From assembly GCF_025698545.1 (NCBI RefSeq), contig NC_068565.1, positions 3,100,001 through 3,164,000 of the forward strand: a stretch of 64,000 bases of DNA, given 5' to 3'. The notes beneath the pieces were generated by a model. It did not search any database, was not told the DNA's origin, and saw only the letters and a list, made by a program, of their open reading frames with translations. Both the position numbers and the translations under genes were made by a program. The stretch is from Gossypium raimondii (taxonomy: Eukaryota > Streptophyta > Magnoliopsida > Malvales > Malvaceae). This document shows, in pieces, positions 34,831 through 47,449 of this stretch (position 1 is its first letter; the number at the start of each line of letters is the position of its first letter).

Positions 34831-37800
34831 ACTCAGAAGTGCTACTACCGCTATCATCATGACTCGAATCGGGACTCGAATATCTCGTCTGTGGTGCCTC
34901 CGATCTCCTACCAAGGTGGTCCGTCTGGTGTTGAGAGGTTTGATTCGGAGTTGTTTATGCAACATGATGAAGAACAGTGTGTGGCTCCTTCTCAGAAAAG
35001 TCAAAGAACAATTTATGGCCAAGGGAACTATGCAAGTCAAAATAGGTATGCTGGTGGTCAAAACTGGGGTGGTGGCATGCAAAATGAACAATTGGCATAT
35101 GGGCCACATGTGTCATATGCTCAGCATGAATATGGCCGGTCATATGCTAATGGGTATAAGCCCAATTTACGTCATATAGGCCCTGATGGTGGGACCGGTT
35201 TTAATGGCAATGCGCCATTTGAATTTGTTACTGGGAATGGACGGAGTGTATCACATGGGCTGAATGTTGAACAACATGCTGGACCGAATGGTGTACCATC
35301 TTCTAACTTTGTTCAAGTTGATCAAGTTGATCCTGATTCACCTGAACCGATTAATGTTGATCAGGGTCTACGATTTACCAAACCGCGCGCTCGGGTTTAT
35401 ACTGGGTCAGAATCATGTATTGGACTTCCTTGGCTAGGGGACTTACATGCATCTGATTATTCTGAGCCATCTGTATCTAGTTCTCATGTTAATACTACTC
35501 AACTTGGGCCTAGTAATGGCGATGATGGTTCATTCATTCCAGTGCGCGGTGGCACCACGTCTTGGTACCCTGACTCAGGTGTAAGTCATCATGTCTGTCG
35601 TGATGTATCAGCTTTACGTGATGTCATGCCATACTCAGGTACGTCATCTCTTTTAATGGGTGATGGTACTCCTGCGGTAATTTCATCAATTGGTACTGCT
35701 ATTTTACCTACTCAGTTTAAGTCGTTACGATTGTCAAATGTTTTATGTGTGCTGAGTATACGGAAAAACCTCTTATCCGTCTCACAGTTTGCTCGTGATA
35801 ATGATGTGTTTTTTGAGTTTCACCTTACCCATTGTGTTCTTACGGATGCCGTGACTCGGGAGATATTTCTGACGGGCCGCATTCGTGATGGGCTATATCA
35901 ATTTTCTGTGCCAGTGGTTTTTAATCCGTCTAATGTTGCTCTATTTTTTGCTCATTCACAAGTTCCACGTACAGTTCCAAATTGTTCTGTGTTTGCTTTA
36001 TGGCATAATCGTTTAGGCCACCCGTTTGCTTCTGTGGTCAAGACTATTCTAAATAAATGTAATATTGTTTCAAGTAAAAATAGTATTGATGGTATATGTA
36101 CTGCATGTCAAAAAGGGAGGTCACATAAGTTACTTTTTTCACCTTCGACTACTAGTTATCGTCCTTTTAAGTTGATTGTTTCTTATATTTGGGGTCCCGG
36201 TTCTGTTACATATGATGATAAGAGATACTACGTTTCGTTTATTGACATGTGTACTCGGTTACCTGGGTTTACCTGGGTTTATCTTTTACATCAAAAAGCT
36301 CAAGCAATAGACTGTTTTACTCAGTTTCAACAGTTAATTAAGACACAGTTTGGCAAGTCTATTAAGCAATTTCAGAGCGATTGGAGAGGAGAATCCTGTG
36401 GTTTTACGACTGTTTAGAGTCCCAGGGAATTATACATCAGCTAACGTGTCTGTATACTTCTGAACAAAATGGAGTGGCTGAGTGTAAACATCGTCACATT
36501 GTTGAAGTGGGTATTACATTATTGGCTCACGCAAATTTGCCTATAGAATACTGGGGGTATGCGTTCTGTTGTGTGGTTCATCTTATAAATCGACTTCCTA
36601 CTGTCGTTCTTCAGGGCAGTTCTTCGTTTAAGGCACTTTATAGAAATGATCTAACATATGATCATCTTCAAGTGTTTGGCTGCTGCTGTTATCCTTTTTT
36701 ACGTCCATTTGTAGGTCATAAATTGGATTTTTGGTCTCAGCTGTCTACATTTTTGGGGTACAGTCCTCGTCACAAGGGGTATCAGTGTCTTTTACCAGAT
36801 GGTAAGGTTATTATTTCAAGACATGTGGTATTTGATGAGCAGAGATTTTTGTTTACTGCATCTAGTTCCGATAAGTCTATGAAGACGACCAGTCCAACTA
36901 GTACGACTGTTGTTCCCATTGTGTAGCTCGCTTCTTTTTTTTCGTCTTTTATGCCTTGTGTGGTGTCACCATCTCTCCAAGGGTTCCAGTCTCAGCCTAA
37001 TGCTCCTACATCAGATGTTGACTTGGTGCAGTCTCAGTCTCATGCTTATTCGGCTGCTGTTGGGTCTGGGTTGGATGATCTTCCAGCTGTCCATGAGTCC
37101 TTTTCACCAGGTGGTTTTAATGCCCATCCTCATTCTATCTCAAGATTGTCTGATGGTGTTTCGTCATTGTTTGACAGTCATATTAGTAGGCCACCTGTGG
37201 GTAATACTCACCCAATGGTCGCTCGAGCTAAAGCGGGAGTTTACAAGTCGAAGGTTTTAAATGTTGAAGCTATTGACCTTCTACAATTGAAGAAGCTCTG
37301 GCTACTGTTGAGTGGCGCACTGCTGCGCAAGATTTGTATGATGCTCTTATGCGTAATTCCACATGGAAGCTAGTTCCCACTCCGTCTAATCGTAAGGTTA
37401 TTGGGTGCAAATGGTTGTTTAGAATCAAAAGGAATTCTAATGGTACTATTGCTCGACATAAGGCTCGATTAGTTGCAAAAAGCTACTCTCAGGTTTCGGG
37501 TTGTGATTTTAAGGAAACGTTTAGTCCGGTGGTCAAACAGGCTACTATCAGAGTTATTTTGTCTATTGCTGTGTCTAGGGGGTGGTCGCTTCGGCAAGTG
37601 GATGTGAATAATGCGTTTCTAAATGGAGATCTTGATACTGAAGTTTTCATGCACCAACCTCCCGGCTATATTCAGTATGGTCCAGATGGCAGACCTCTGG
37701 TGTGTAGTCTGAAGAAAGCATTGTATGGTCTTCATCAGGCTCCCCGTGCTTGGTTTGAAAAGCTGAAATGATTTCTAGTATCTGTGGGGTTTGTGGTATC

Positions 37801-38827
37801 GAAGTCTGATGCTTCCTTATTTGTTCGGGTCATACCAGATTCAACGTTGTATGTTCTTGTGTACGTTGATGATATCATTGTTACTGGTGATGTGCCTTTT
37901 ATTATAGAGTGGTTTGTTCAATTATTGAATAATGAGTTCTCGCTTAAGGACATGTGTGATCTTCATTACTTTCTTGGGATAGAAGTTACTCGTTCTTTAT
38001 CAGGCTGTCTTCATCTTTGTCAGAAGAAGTATATACGTGATATTCTTATACGGTGTTCGATGGAAAATGCAAAGAGTGTTCATACACCGATGATTAGTTC
38101 CTCTATCATGACTAGAGATGGTGGTGAGCGTTTAGAGAATCCGACTGAATACAGGAGCCTTGCCGGAGCGTTACAGTATGTCACTCTTACGCGGCCTGAT
38201 GTTGCATACGCTATAAATCGAATATGTCAGTTTATGCACTGTCTCACTTCTATTCATATGATTGCTCTGAAGCGCATTTTGAGATATCTAGGTGGAATGA
38301 TTGAACTTGGGATTGTGTTTCGTCGGTTCACTAGTTTGCCCTTAGCTGGGTATGCTGATGCAAACTGGGGATTAAATTTTGATGACTGCAGATCTACTAC
38401 TGGATATTGTGTTTATTTCGGACATACTCCTGTGTCGTGGTGTACGAAAAAATAGCAAGTTGTTGCTCGGTCTACTGCTAAGGTAGAATATCGGAGTCTT
38501 GCCGCAGTTACTAGTGAGGTTACGTGGCTTTTGTCTTTCCTTCAAGAATTACATGTTAAATCTACTAGTGTTCCCAATATTTGGTGTGACAGTTCTGGTG
38601 CAGTTGCGGTTGCTGCTAATCCTGTTCTATATTCAAAGTTTAAGCACGTTGAATTAGATTTATTTTTCGTTCGGGAAAAGGTTACTGATGGTACTATTAC
38701 AGTTGGCGAGGTTCCCGCGTGTGATCAAGTTGCTGATGTTCTCACTAAGCCACTTTCACTATCGAATTTTGGTCGCTTTCGGAGTTTTCTACGGGTCTTG
38801 CTTGTGGAGAAGATGGATGGATATTAG
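34831..38827 (+). pseudogene. Copia pol (protease, integrase, reverse transcriptase, RNase H), broken
   Basis: Protease: a DSGVSHHV block near 35573, where DSGATHHV is usual. Pre-integrase: LWHNRLGHP and CXXC at about 36000-36110. Integrase core: the DxxxR-type SFIDMCTRLPGFTWVYL region and, after a frameshift near 36412, TSEQNGVAE. The catalytic region of reverse transcriptase is seen around 37600 (QVDVNNAFLNGDL) and YVDDIIVTG near 37865. RNase H: YADANWG near 38350, then RSTAKVEYRSLA and KHVELDLFFVRE. Stops at 36924 (TAG), 37769 (TGA) and 38453 (TAG) and a frameshift near 37285 disable it. The last stop (38825-38827) lies just inside the 3' LTR. Confidence 0.9.
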
Positions 38828-39027
38828 AGTGTAGAAAGTTGTTAGTTAGTTGTGAATCTGGTAATGTTGTTGCTCAGTTTAGAGTGGTTACTCAAGTCTA
38901 TAAATACTGTACATTGTGAATTCACAGATTAAGCATTTAGTATACAAAAGAACTTTATTTTATAATTTCTCTATTTTCATTCTCTGTTTGGTTAGATATT
39001 TTCTATCTCTTTTATTCAATTCTTTCA
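38822..39027 (+). repeat. Copia 3' LTR
   Basis: 206 bp, same ends as the 5' LTR; seven single-base differences, no indels. Confidence 0.93.
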
Positions 39028-41679
39028 AACCCTAACAGACCCAAACTAAACCAGACTTGGCCAAGTCTAAACTCGAGCCTAGTACCCAAAACACAGACCC
39101 TAGCCCAATTACAGACCTAACCCACTAGCCCAAATGAGCCCAACTCAGTTTGACCCAAAACCAAAGTCAGCCTAGGGTTTCAATTTTTGAAACCCTAAGT
39201 GCCGCATCTAGGGTTTTTAAACCCTTGGTCTTTTGGCGCCACACACAGCTGTCACTCGTACCTGCCACCGCCGGACGTCCCATCGCCCCACTTGTGCCCA
39301 TCAGCCACCTGCAAAGAAGAAAACAAGCAGAGACAAGACAACAACAATACCAGTAACAATCAGCTATAAAAGCCGAGGAAAAATGTAACCTTTCCTTTTT
39401 CTGATTTTTGTAACAAAAAAATAGATATTAGCAAAAAGAAATAAAAAAAACAAGAAAAACATTCAATGTGATACATTTTTTTCTTTTCAGTTTTATAGAT
39501 CTATTTCCTCTTTTTTTTCTTTCATTTTTTTTACTCATATATGTAAATAAAAGTAGTAAAAAAGAGGGAAGTAAGACATACCTGAATCGCCCCGTAAGTG
39601 TCGTCGCTGGAGTCCTTCGGGTCACCGAAGTCGAATGAGGAAGGCGGCGTTTGGCGTCCCTTCTCACGGCCTTCAGGCCATGAAGACTCAGTCTCCAGTT
39701 GGCCCTTGAAGAGCAGTTTAAAAAAAGGGCGACCTTTGGCCTCTTAATCGCCGCTCACGGCGAGGCCAGTGGTGGCTCATTCAGCCGACGACGGGGTGTT
39801 GAGAGGGGAATTTTTTTTCCTCTGTAGTTTTTTTTAAGAAACCCTAAGAAAATGATTTTTTTAAAGAAAAATTTACCTTAAGTAAGGGTTATTAAACGAC
39901 TCTGTTTTGCAACTAGGGTTCAGGTGCCAAAACGATGCCGTTTTGGCCCTGACCCGCGCGGTGACCCGACCCTGGAGGAGGATCCGCTTGTTTTCTTAAA
40001 AGGGATATTTGCGCGCACAGTCCCTCTGATTTTGCAACGCGTTGCAATTTGGCTATTTTTTTGTTCTTTTCTTTTATTTTAAATTAGCTGCATAGTTTTA
40101 CTTTTGTTTCATTTTAGTCCATCGCAGCGCCGCGTTTTAGGGACTTGGTTTATTTACTGCTTTGGTCCTTCTCTTTTGGCGCGTGTTGCAATTTAATCAT
40201 TTTCGTTTTTTTATTTCGAATTCGCCCAGTATTTTCGTTTTTATTTCGATTTAGTCTGTGTTATTAGCAATTTTATTATTTAGTTAATTATTTTATTATT
40301 ATTTTCATTATTATATTATTATTATTAGTTTTATTTTCCTTTCATTTATTCGTTACTATTTTGTTAATATATTAATTAGTTTTATATTATTTTTAGTTTT
40401 ATTTCTATTCTACATAAATATATACATATATGTATTATGCATGTACATTTTTATAACTTATTTTATATACATACAAACATATATATATATATATATTATT
40501 CTATAATTTTTATACACATGTATTTGCACATCTATATATATATCTATACGCATTTTATAAATACATGTATATAAAACATACTTTTGTACACCTTTTACAA
40601 TATATATAAATATATATATATATATAAGCGTATATATATAATAATTTTAAAATGTATACATATGTATGTATCTTTATACATTTATGTCATCTTGTTCTTT
40701 TTATTTATTTCTTTATTTGTATTCACATTATTTAGAATGAATGCTTTAATATTATTGTTTGTATGTTTGCAATGGTGTACTATATTAGTTTGTCTTTTTA
40801 TTTATTTTATTTTATTTTATAGCCTTCGCTTGTATTATTTTACTCACATTATCATCATTGTTGTTACGTTACATCTTTTTTACTCGGATTTGTCAAAAAA
40901 ACGAAAAATTTCAAAATAAAAGCAATACTCGATATTTGGGATCTTCGAGAGAATTGAGCCCTAATGTATTGGGTTTCAATTTTCTTCGTTGAATCTAAAT
41001 AATCGAGAGTGCTCTTTAAAACAAAAACATAAATAAATAACTCATTATCGAGAATTCAATACGTTGTGTCCTAACACATTGGATATGACACGTTGTTTTC
41101 TCGAGACGAGGATTTTTCTAAAAAATGCAATATTCAATGTTTAACATTTTGAGAAATTGCGCCCTAACGTATTGGGTTGCAATATTTTCGCATGACTTAA
41201 ACAATTGAACACCCTTTTAAATTATTTTGTGCAAGTTTTTAGACAAGCTCATTTCTGAAGAGGAAAAATATTGTGCCCTAATGCATTGGGTGTGATGTTT
41301 TCTCTTTCTGAAATAGGAGAGTCTTAACGAATAATTTGATTTATACAAATGTTTCAATAAAAGATCGTATTTTAAATCTCTTTAAAGTTTTCAATTCTCG
41401 ACACTAAGACATTAACTAATCAACTAGGTACCAACTTTAGGCGTTACGAGGGTGTTAATCCTTCCTCGTACGTAACCGACTCCCGAACCTATTTTTCTGA
41501 ATTTCGTGGACCAAAATCGTTGTTTTAATAAAATCAAACCGTTTATTAAAAACAACCACTTTTTGAGGTGATCCAATCACACCTCATTAAAAAGGATTGG
41601 TGGCGACTCCCGTTTTCATTTTCATTTTTCAAAACCTAAGTCGACCCCGTTTTCACAAAAAAATGGTGTCAACAATAAG

Positions 41680-42115
41680 TATGAATAGATATGGTAAAAA
41701 TAATTCAACTCTCTCAATTAGATTCATAATTATCTTTTTCAATTATGTATATCATTTTTAAAGTTTGAATTTGATTTTTTTCCCTAAAAAATGTAATATT
41801 AAAACTTATGAAAATATACTGTGCGGGTAAAAGTAATATGAAAGTGCTTTATATTATGTTGGGGAAAAATTCGCGTAAGCAACGAACAATATTAATAATG
41901 AAGAAATTGAAAAGACCAAACATACAAATTTTACGTGAAAAAACTACTCTGAAGAAGATAAAAAACCATGGGTAAAAAGATATTTAACTAATAAGAGAAA
42001 AGTAAAAAATGGAGAGAGTTAGAACAAAGAAAAAACACGAAACTCCGGAAGAAAAACCCCTTCAAACTGAAACACATAATTCTCTCTTAATTATGTTATT
42101 TTCTATGTATAAACC
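41680..42115 (-). mobile_element. Probable LTR-type repeat fragment
   Basis: Contains AAATTTTACGTGAAAAAACT, then GAAGAAAAACCCCTTC and a purine-rich stretch, like 30770-30980. No ends or coding frames found. Confidence 0.3.
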
Positions 42116-42852
42116 TAGGGTAACTATAGCCCTTTTAATTATAGGCTGAAATCCGTAACTTTTATAACTAAAATAATATCTCTAGATTAATTAGAAACTA
42201 ATTCAGAATTGAACTGAAAGAAGGAAACCGAGAAACTTGAGGAACACGCCGCCACGTCGTGTATTTTTATTGTTATTGTACGTAAAATCAAACAGTAAAC
42301 TGATCTTTTTGTTAAAAATTTCATCTATTTTTATTGTTAAAGAATGATGTAGTATGACATGTAAAAACTGATATGTTTATTTTTAAATAAAATGAAATAA
42401 AATCTAATTTTAATACTTTTTATGCTGAATGATGGTTATATTGATGAATTACTTAACGCGTAAATTGAATGGGTCAATTCTTCTGACTTCAGTTATATTT
42501 AATTTTCACCAAAAATATACCATTACCATTGATGTTTTAGTGCATTTATTGATAGCAAATATGAATATAAATGAAGTCCCCCAAAGAGAGTACATTAATA
42601 TCCTATGCTATTTATCGACTATATTTAATAGTTGTTTTACTGCATAATTGCATCTACCACACTATTCTAATAAATGCTTGTTTTATTGTTATTATTTTAG
42701 CTTCACCTTTTTTACTGCTGATACCATTTATTCTCCACAATCAAATTTAGCAAACTAATGAACTCCATGGATTCATTAAAATTTTGGTTAACTTTGAATC
42801 AAATTGGCTAATTAGAGAGGGAAATCTGACCCAAAAAAAAAGTAGGTTTAAA
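42116..42852. other. AT-rich intergenic DNA, nothing recognised
   Basis: No gene or element ends seen. Confidence 0.5.
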
Positions 42853-42948
42853 TGAGCATTGTTGTCAATGCAGGAGGATGTAGGTTTAAATGAGTTGAAA
42901 CGGATTATCCTTCTATTTATTTTATGGGTTGGGATAAATATTTAAAAA
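42853..42948 (+). mobile_element. SINE fragment (5'-truncated), plus orientation
   Basis: GCATTGTTGTCAATGCAGGA, then box B-like TGTAGGTTTAAATG, then GATTATCCTTCTATTTATTTTATGGG align with the inverse of the SINE at 59163. Box A is missing. Confidence 0.6.
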
Positions 42949-43254
42949 AAACAAATATGATTAAAATGTAATATTTTAAAAAATAGATTAGCCAAATTAT
43001 ATAAAAATTAACCATAAAGTTGATTCATCTTACATTGTGTAATTATGTTGTTCTTTTCCAAATAATATTGTTCTACTTTGCATAATAAAGGGTTTTGTTC
43101 ACAATCGACTTAAAAGTACATTTCATAATCAATTAATGGATTATTTATAATAATAAAATATTATTGTATTAAATGCAATACTTAATTCTTTTTTCTTCTT
43201 CTTATTTTCATATATTCAAATAAAATATTTATATATAATTTAAAAAAACATAAT
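42949..43254. other. AT-rich intergenic DNA, nothing recognised
   Basis: No gene or element recognised. Confidence 0.5.
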
Positions 43255-43375
43255 GATTTATTTGACCATTAAATTTTATAAAAAATCATTTTAATCATTC
43301 ATCTAATTTTTCATCTTTTTAACTCTTAATCTTATGCTATTTATCAGATCACCTAAAATGAAAATGTAAATGAAT
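43255..43375 (+). repeat. Dispersed AT-rich repeat, copy 2
   Basis: Matches 11560-11690 block by block: TTTTAATCATTCATCTAATTTTTCATC, CTCTTAATCTTATGC, TATTTATCAGATCACC. Confidence 0.55.
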
Positions 43376-43699
43376 AATACAAAATGAACATAGTATATTA
43401 AGTAATTTAAAGGCAAAAATAATAGAAATATTGAAATGAAAAGAATAGTAATACAAATGCATGTGCATGCACAGTAATACAAGAAAAAAAGGGTTTGAAG
43501 ATTTGAAAAGAGACAAAAGACAAGAGTTCAAGATACAGTTTGGATTTCCAAGATTCTATTTCTAATTTACTATCTATCTTTTCCCAAATTTACACTCTTG
43601 TCCTTTTCCTTTTTATAATTATGACAATAATAGAAGAAAAATTGTAGCTTTAGTATTTCAAATTCAAAATTATCAATTTTTTTTTATTTTTTTCATGAA

Positions 43700-45676
43700 A
43701 TGTTATTAATGGAGTAGTATATGCCACTTCCCCATTTGCAGCTTTTATTCAAACTTTTGAAATTCTCTTTCTCTCCCCATCCTGCTTCATTTTTCCCTTT
43801 TTTATTTTTCATTCATTGCCTTGCATTTCGGTACTCAAAAAGCTTTCTCATGGCTATCATCTACTTTCTTTTATAAGGTAAGATATATATAATCCCTTCT
43901 TCTTCTTCTTCTTCATTATTTCTTGTTTTTTTTTCCTTATGAGAAGAAGGGTTTTATCATGTATGTTTTAATCCCAGCTATGAAGCTTGCATAGTCTAGT
44001 TTCACATTTATGTGATTCAAGACCCTTAATTTCTTTGCTATGGAGAACATGCATTAGCTTGTGAAAACTGGGTTCAACTTCATCTTCAACATGAAAACTG
44101 GGTTCTACTTCATCTGATCCACAAAGTTGTTCTATTAGCTAACCATTGCATGGCTTCTGCTGCAGAATGCTTTGAAGTTTATTATTATTTTTTAAGATTA
44201 TGATTGTTTTAATATCTTTTGAGTTAATTCTTCTAATTTGCAGCAAACAAGTAAGAACTGTGCCTGATTGTCTGCATAATAAGCCAAATATTTCCAAACC
44301 TTATTATTATTTTTGTAATATTTTGATTTGCATTTTGCTTGACCTCACCATCACGCGCCATGGTGGCGCGTACATTGATTTTGACTCGGAAAACCCTGAC
44401 AGGCGAGGCAACGCATGCCTAGCTTTCCTCCCTTTAATCATACACCACAATTTAGCTTACTCAAATTTACTAAAGTACCTTTGGAATGTTTAAAAATGCA
44501 TATTTTTTATGCATGGTTAACTGTCCATATAATGGTGTGCATATACATATATACATATACATATACATAGAGAGTGAAAAAAGGGCTTTTTTGCACTGCC
44601 CTAGAAAAGCTAGTGAAAATAACCATGAAAAATATATATGAGGAATCAAAAGACATGGGGGACTGGAAAAGTGAAAACTGTTTTTGGGATTTTTTTTTTA
44701 TCTCTTTTCATTTTTAGAGAATATGTTTTTTGTTTGATAGTGCTTTGATTATATGTGGGTTGGTTTGACTACTAGGATGACTTTCTACTTTTATCTGTGG
44801 GAAAAAAATATGAGGCAGAAGATCTTTACAAGTTTGCTATCTGACACTTGAATTCATTTGTTATTAGGGTTTTCCCCATTTCTTTTTATATCTATATATG
44901 TATTAGAACAAAGGTATGATAAGCCTTATGCAAGTATGGAAATTGACCAAGTAGTATTGAAAAAATTATGTGGATACTCAATTGCTAACAAATTAAAACT
45001 AGATGATGATAATGATATAATCTTAAATGGCCTTTGCATTGTCTTATTTTTTCTCATCTGCCCAATGCAGCTACAAGTGTGTGTGTGTATATATATATAT
45101 ATATTTATAGGGGATCATTTGTGCAACCCAAAGTGGGATCTTGAGGGGGGAAAAACTGAACTTGGCAATGGTTTATAGCTTTAAATGGAAGGAATCTTAG
45201 AGACAAGTTTGAGGATTTAACTCCCCAAACCAAAAATTTGAGAGCCCCAGAATTATAAAATTGCCATTGTAGCAGTGCCACTATTTGCCTCATTTAATTC
45301 ATGTTCTACATTGTGGTGAAAATATGATATCACTCTTTACTTAGAGATTTTTAACCCCAGAAGTCAAAGTCAAAAGCCATACACTTGCCTTAAATAATTG
45401 AAAAAAAAAAGTTGATTTCAAACCTGCCTCCATTACATGGTTTTGTACACCATAATCAAATGCAGGTGCCCACCTCATATATATGGTAGTCCAAGGTGTT
45501 CTTATATATATACATATATATTGAAGTGTTCTTATATATATACATATATATTGTATATTTATATATGCCATTCTCACTTTTTTCTTTGGTGTACTTTAAG
45601 TTTTGCAGGTCACAAGTTTTTGACTAACTAGTTCTGTTTTCTCTTCACAAACTTCTTCAATATTGGAAGTGCCAAG
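43700..45676 (+). other. Probable 5' UTR of the ICR gene with a 1.7-kb leader intron
   Basis: A pyrimidine-rich leader (TTCTCTTTCTCTCCCCATCC) reaches a strong donor, ATAAG|GTAAGA, at 43878. The best acceptor before the start codon is TTTTGCAG at 45608, leaving 45609-45676 as leader exon 2. The intron holds a (TTC)n run at 43899-43915, a 17-nt palindrome at 44354-44370 and a 30-bp tandem duplication at 45496-45555. The splice choice is inferred. Confidence 0.5.
45496..45555. repeat. 30-bp tandem duplication
   Basis: GTGTTCTTATATATATACAT... is repeated head to tail at 45496-45525 and 45526-45555 with at most one difference at the end. Confidence 0.85.
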
Positions 45677-47049
45677 ATGCCAAGATCAAGGTGAGAATCT
45701 AATCTGCCATGAACTAATGAATATAGTTGTTTGTGTTTTAGTACTGTTAAATCTAGTATGTTTTCGGGTTTTTAATACTTTTTATTGAAATGGAAAGTTC
45801 CATGTATGTAGAATAATCTTGGCATTCAAGCAAAATGACATGATTTGCTTGTATTACATGTTTGTTGTTTTTGCTGACGTGACATGTTTGTGTTTTTATG
45901 AGGACTAGGGGCTCGGACATGCCACAAAGGCAATCTCCTCGAGGGACGCATCAGGTTAGGCCATCGAGTTCTGATTCAGACCCTTTGCATCATCGACCCA
46001 TTACTGATCGTAGTAGTCCTAAGCTTGGAGATCGTCGTTCACCAAGAGGTGCTCCACAATCTGATCCATTGAACCAAAAGAAGCTTGGCACTCGTATTGC
46101 AGATTTAGAATCTCAACTGGGGCAAGCACAAGAAGAGCTGAAGAATCTCAAAGACCAGTTGGCTTCAGCAGAAGCTGCAAAGAAAGAAGCGCAACAAGAG
46201 CTGGAAAATAAGACCAAGAAGCCTAAAGCTCGGGAACCTGTTGAAGTTAATGAGAAGGTTTCTCCGAAAAGAACTCGAGATTCTAAGAAATCGGATTGTA
46301 GCATCAGAGATGAAGTTTCTGAAGATAACCAACAAGAAACTGATGTGTTTGAAGTCACAGTGGAAAAAACAGCAATTGAGCCTAAGGTGGAAACCGAAGA
46401 AGTCGATCAAGTAGATGAGAAAACCAATGCAATAGAGATATCGAGTGTACCACCAGCAGAATCCGAGCTGGAGAAACAATTTTTCCAAGACTTGGCTTTG
46501 AAAAATGATGAGATCAATATGCTGAAGTCCAAGCTAGAAGAAAAAGAAAAGGAGCTTGTTGTGTTCACTCAAGAGAACAAGGACCTGGAAAAGCAGCTCA
46601 ACGAAGCGAACTCGAACATTTCGAGTGCTAAAGTTAAGGAAGAAGAAATGGCATTGCAGTTGGGCCAAGTAGGGGAGGAGCTGGAAGCAAGCAAAACAAA
46701 TACAGCTCAATTGAAGGAAAAGCTTCAATCAGTGGAAGAACAAAAGGGGGCACTGGAAGCTGAAATGAAGAAGCTAAGGGTACAAACAGAACAATGGAGA
46801 AAGGCAGCAGATGCCGCAGCAGCTATTCTTTCCGGTGGTGTGGAAATGAACGGGAGGATTTCAAACCGGTGTAGCTCAATGGATAAGCATTTCAATGGCG
46901 TGTTTGAGACACCAGCTGGTGGATTCGCTGGTTATGTCGGATCACCAGGCTTAGCTGATGATATGGACGATGGTTTCGGAAGCGGAAAACGCAAAGGCTC
47001 TGGGATTAAAATGTTCGGAGACTTATGGAAAAAGAAGAGCCAGAAATAA
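45677..47049 (+). CDS. Interactor of constitutive active ROPs (ICR1/RIP1-RIP2 clade)
   Basis: Two coding exons: 45677-45690 (only MPRS plus two bases) and 45903-47049, giving 386 aa. The tiny first exon is supported by ATGCCAAGATCAAG|GTGAGA and by the family start MPR(S/P)R. The second exon alone begins with a plausible but wrong ATG at 45898. Seen: a basic Ser/Pro-rich N-terminus, LDPLNQKKLG-like and SQLGQAQEELKNLKDQLASAE, then long coiled coils with heptad leucines (LKSKLEEKEKEL, LEKQLNEAN). Later come QWRKAADAAAAIL (from about residue 302), the block known to be needed for ROP binding in this family, and a basic end, GIKMFGDLWKKKSQK. ICR/RIP proteins are plant-specific scaffolds that bind active ROP GTPases at the plasma membrane and act in polarity and auxin transport. 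No defect seen. Confidence 0.94.
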
Positions 47050-47449
47050 AACTTGAAAGACGACAAAGTGGCATATTATTGTGAAATGGTTACTCACCAT
47101 TTCAGTTTTTGTTGGTCCATGTGTTCCGATTAATGCAGTCGGTTTTTGGCTGCCATGTCGTAGTATGCAATGTAATGTTATTTAAGGATGATCTTTTAAT
47201 ATGTTGTGTTATTTTATGGGGAGCATTTGTTGAACCACTCTGTAAAAAAAACCAAGGTTCCATCATCTATGTCCTATTTCATTCAAATTTAGCTATGTTT
47301 CATTTGATGTGTAGAGCTTGATTTGGCCATTCTTGAAGCATACTGTAATAAAAACAAGTACATTAGGGAAACTGGAAGTAAAGACTAACAGAAACACCAA
47401 AAGTTACAGGTTATGCAAATCCTAGAAAATTTGTCTTAACAATAAACAA

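Larger units (their letters stand above)
33776..39027 (+). mobile_element. Ty1/Copia retrotransposon, complete in structure but defective
   Basis: Two 206-bp LTRs differ at 7 positions (3.4%) and are flanked by AACCC at 33771-33775 and 39028-39032. The termini are TA...CA rather than TG...CA in both LTRs. Directly after the 5' LTR, TGGTATCATTCGCC is a primer-binding site of initiator tRNA-Met type. The internal order gag, protease, integrase, reverse transcriptase, RNase H is that of Copia. The reading frame is broken by four stops (34138, 36924, 37769, 38453) and four frameshifts (near 34306, 34770, 36412, 37285). Assuming about 1.3e-8 substitutions per site per year, the divergence corresponds to roughly 1.3 million years. 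Confidence 0.95.
33730..41674 (+). mobile_element. Solo LTR of a large LTR retrotransposon, interrupted by a Copia element
   Basis: The LTR starts TGTATAAGCCC at 33730 and ends GGTGTCAACA at 41674. The flanks ATAAG at 33725-33729 and 41675-41679 are the 5-bp target duplication. Removing the nested Copia element and its own duplication leaves about 2.69 kb. Inside are a TATA box (TATAAAAG, 39365-39372), a C-rich upstream part (AGCCCAAATGAGCCC) and a repeated ...CCTAA(C/T)G(T/C)ATTGGG... motif at 40965-41290. No internal coding region, PBS or second LTR remains, so this is a solo LTR left by unequal recombination. I infer a Gypsy-type family from the LTR length and style; this needs a database match. 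Confidence 0.85.

Noticed and set aside
34675..35143. Minus-strand frames opposite Copia gag
   Set aside because: Shadows of the retrotransposon coding strand.
40584..40919. 111-codon frame rich in Tyr, Ile and Phe
   Set aside because: It lies in the AT-rich part of the solo LTR and is made of TATATA and TTTATT repeats.
45898..45900. ATG at 45898 as the start of the ICR gene
   Set aside because: It overlaps the acceptor (TATGAG|GACT). The upstream MPRS exon at 45677 joins in frame and matches the family N-terminus.
46113..46728. Minus-strand frames opposite the ICR gene
   Set aside because: Shadows of a well-supported coiled-coil gene; they read as Ser/Phe/Leu-rich text with no motifs.
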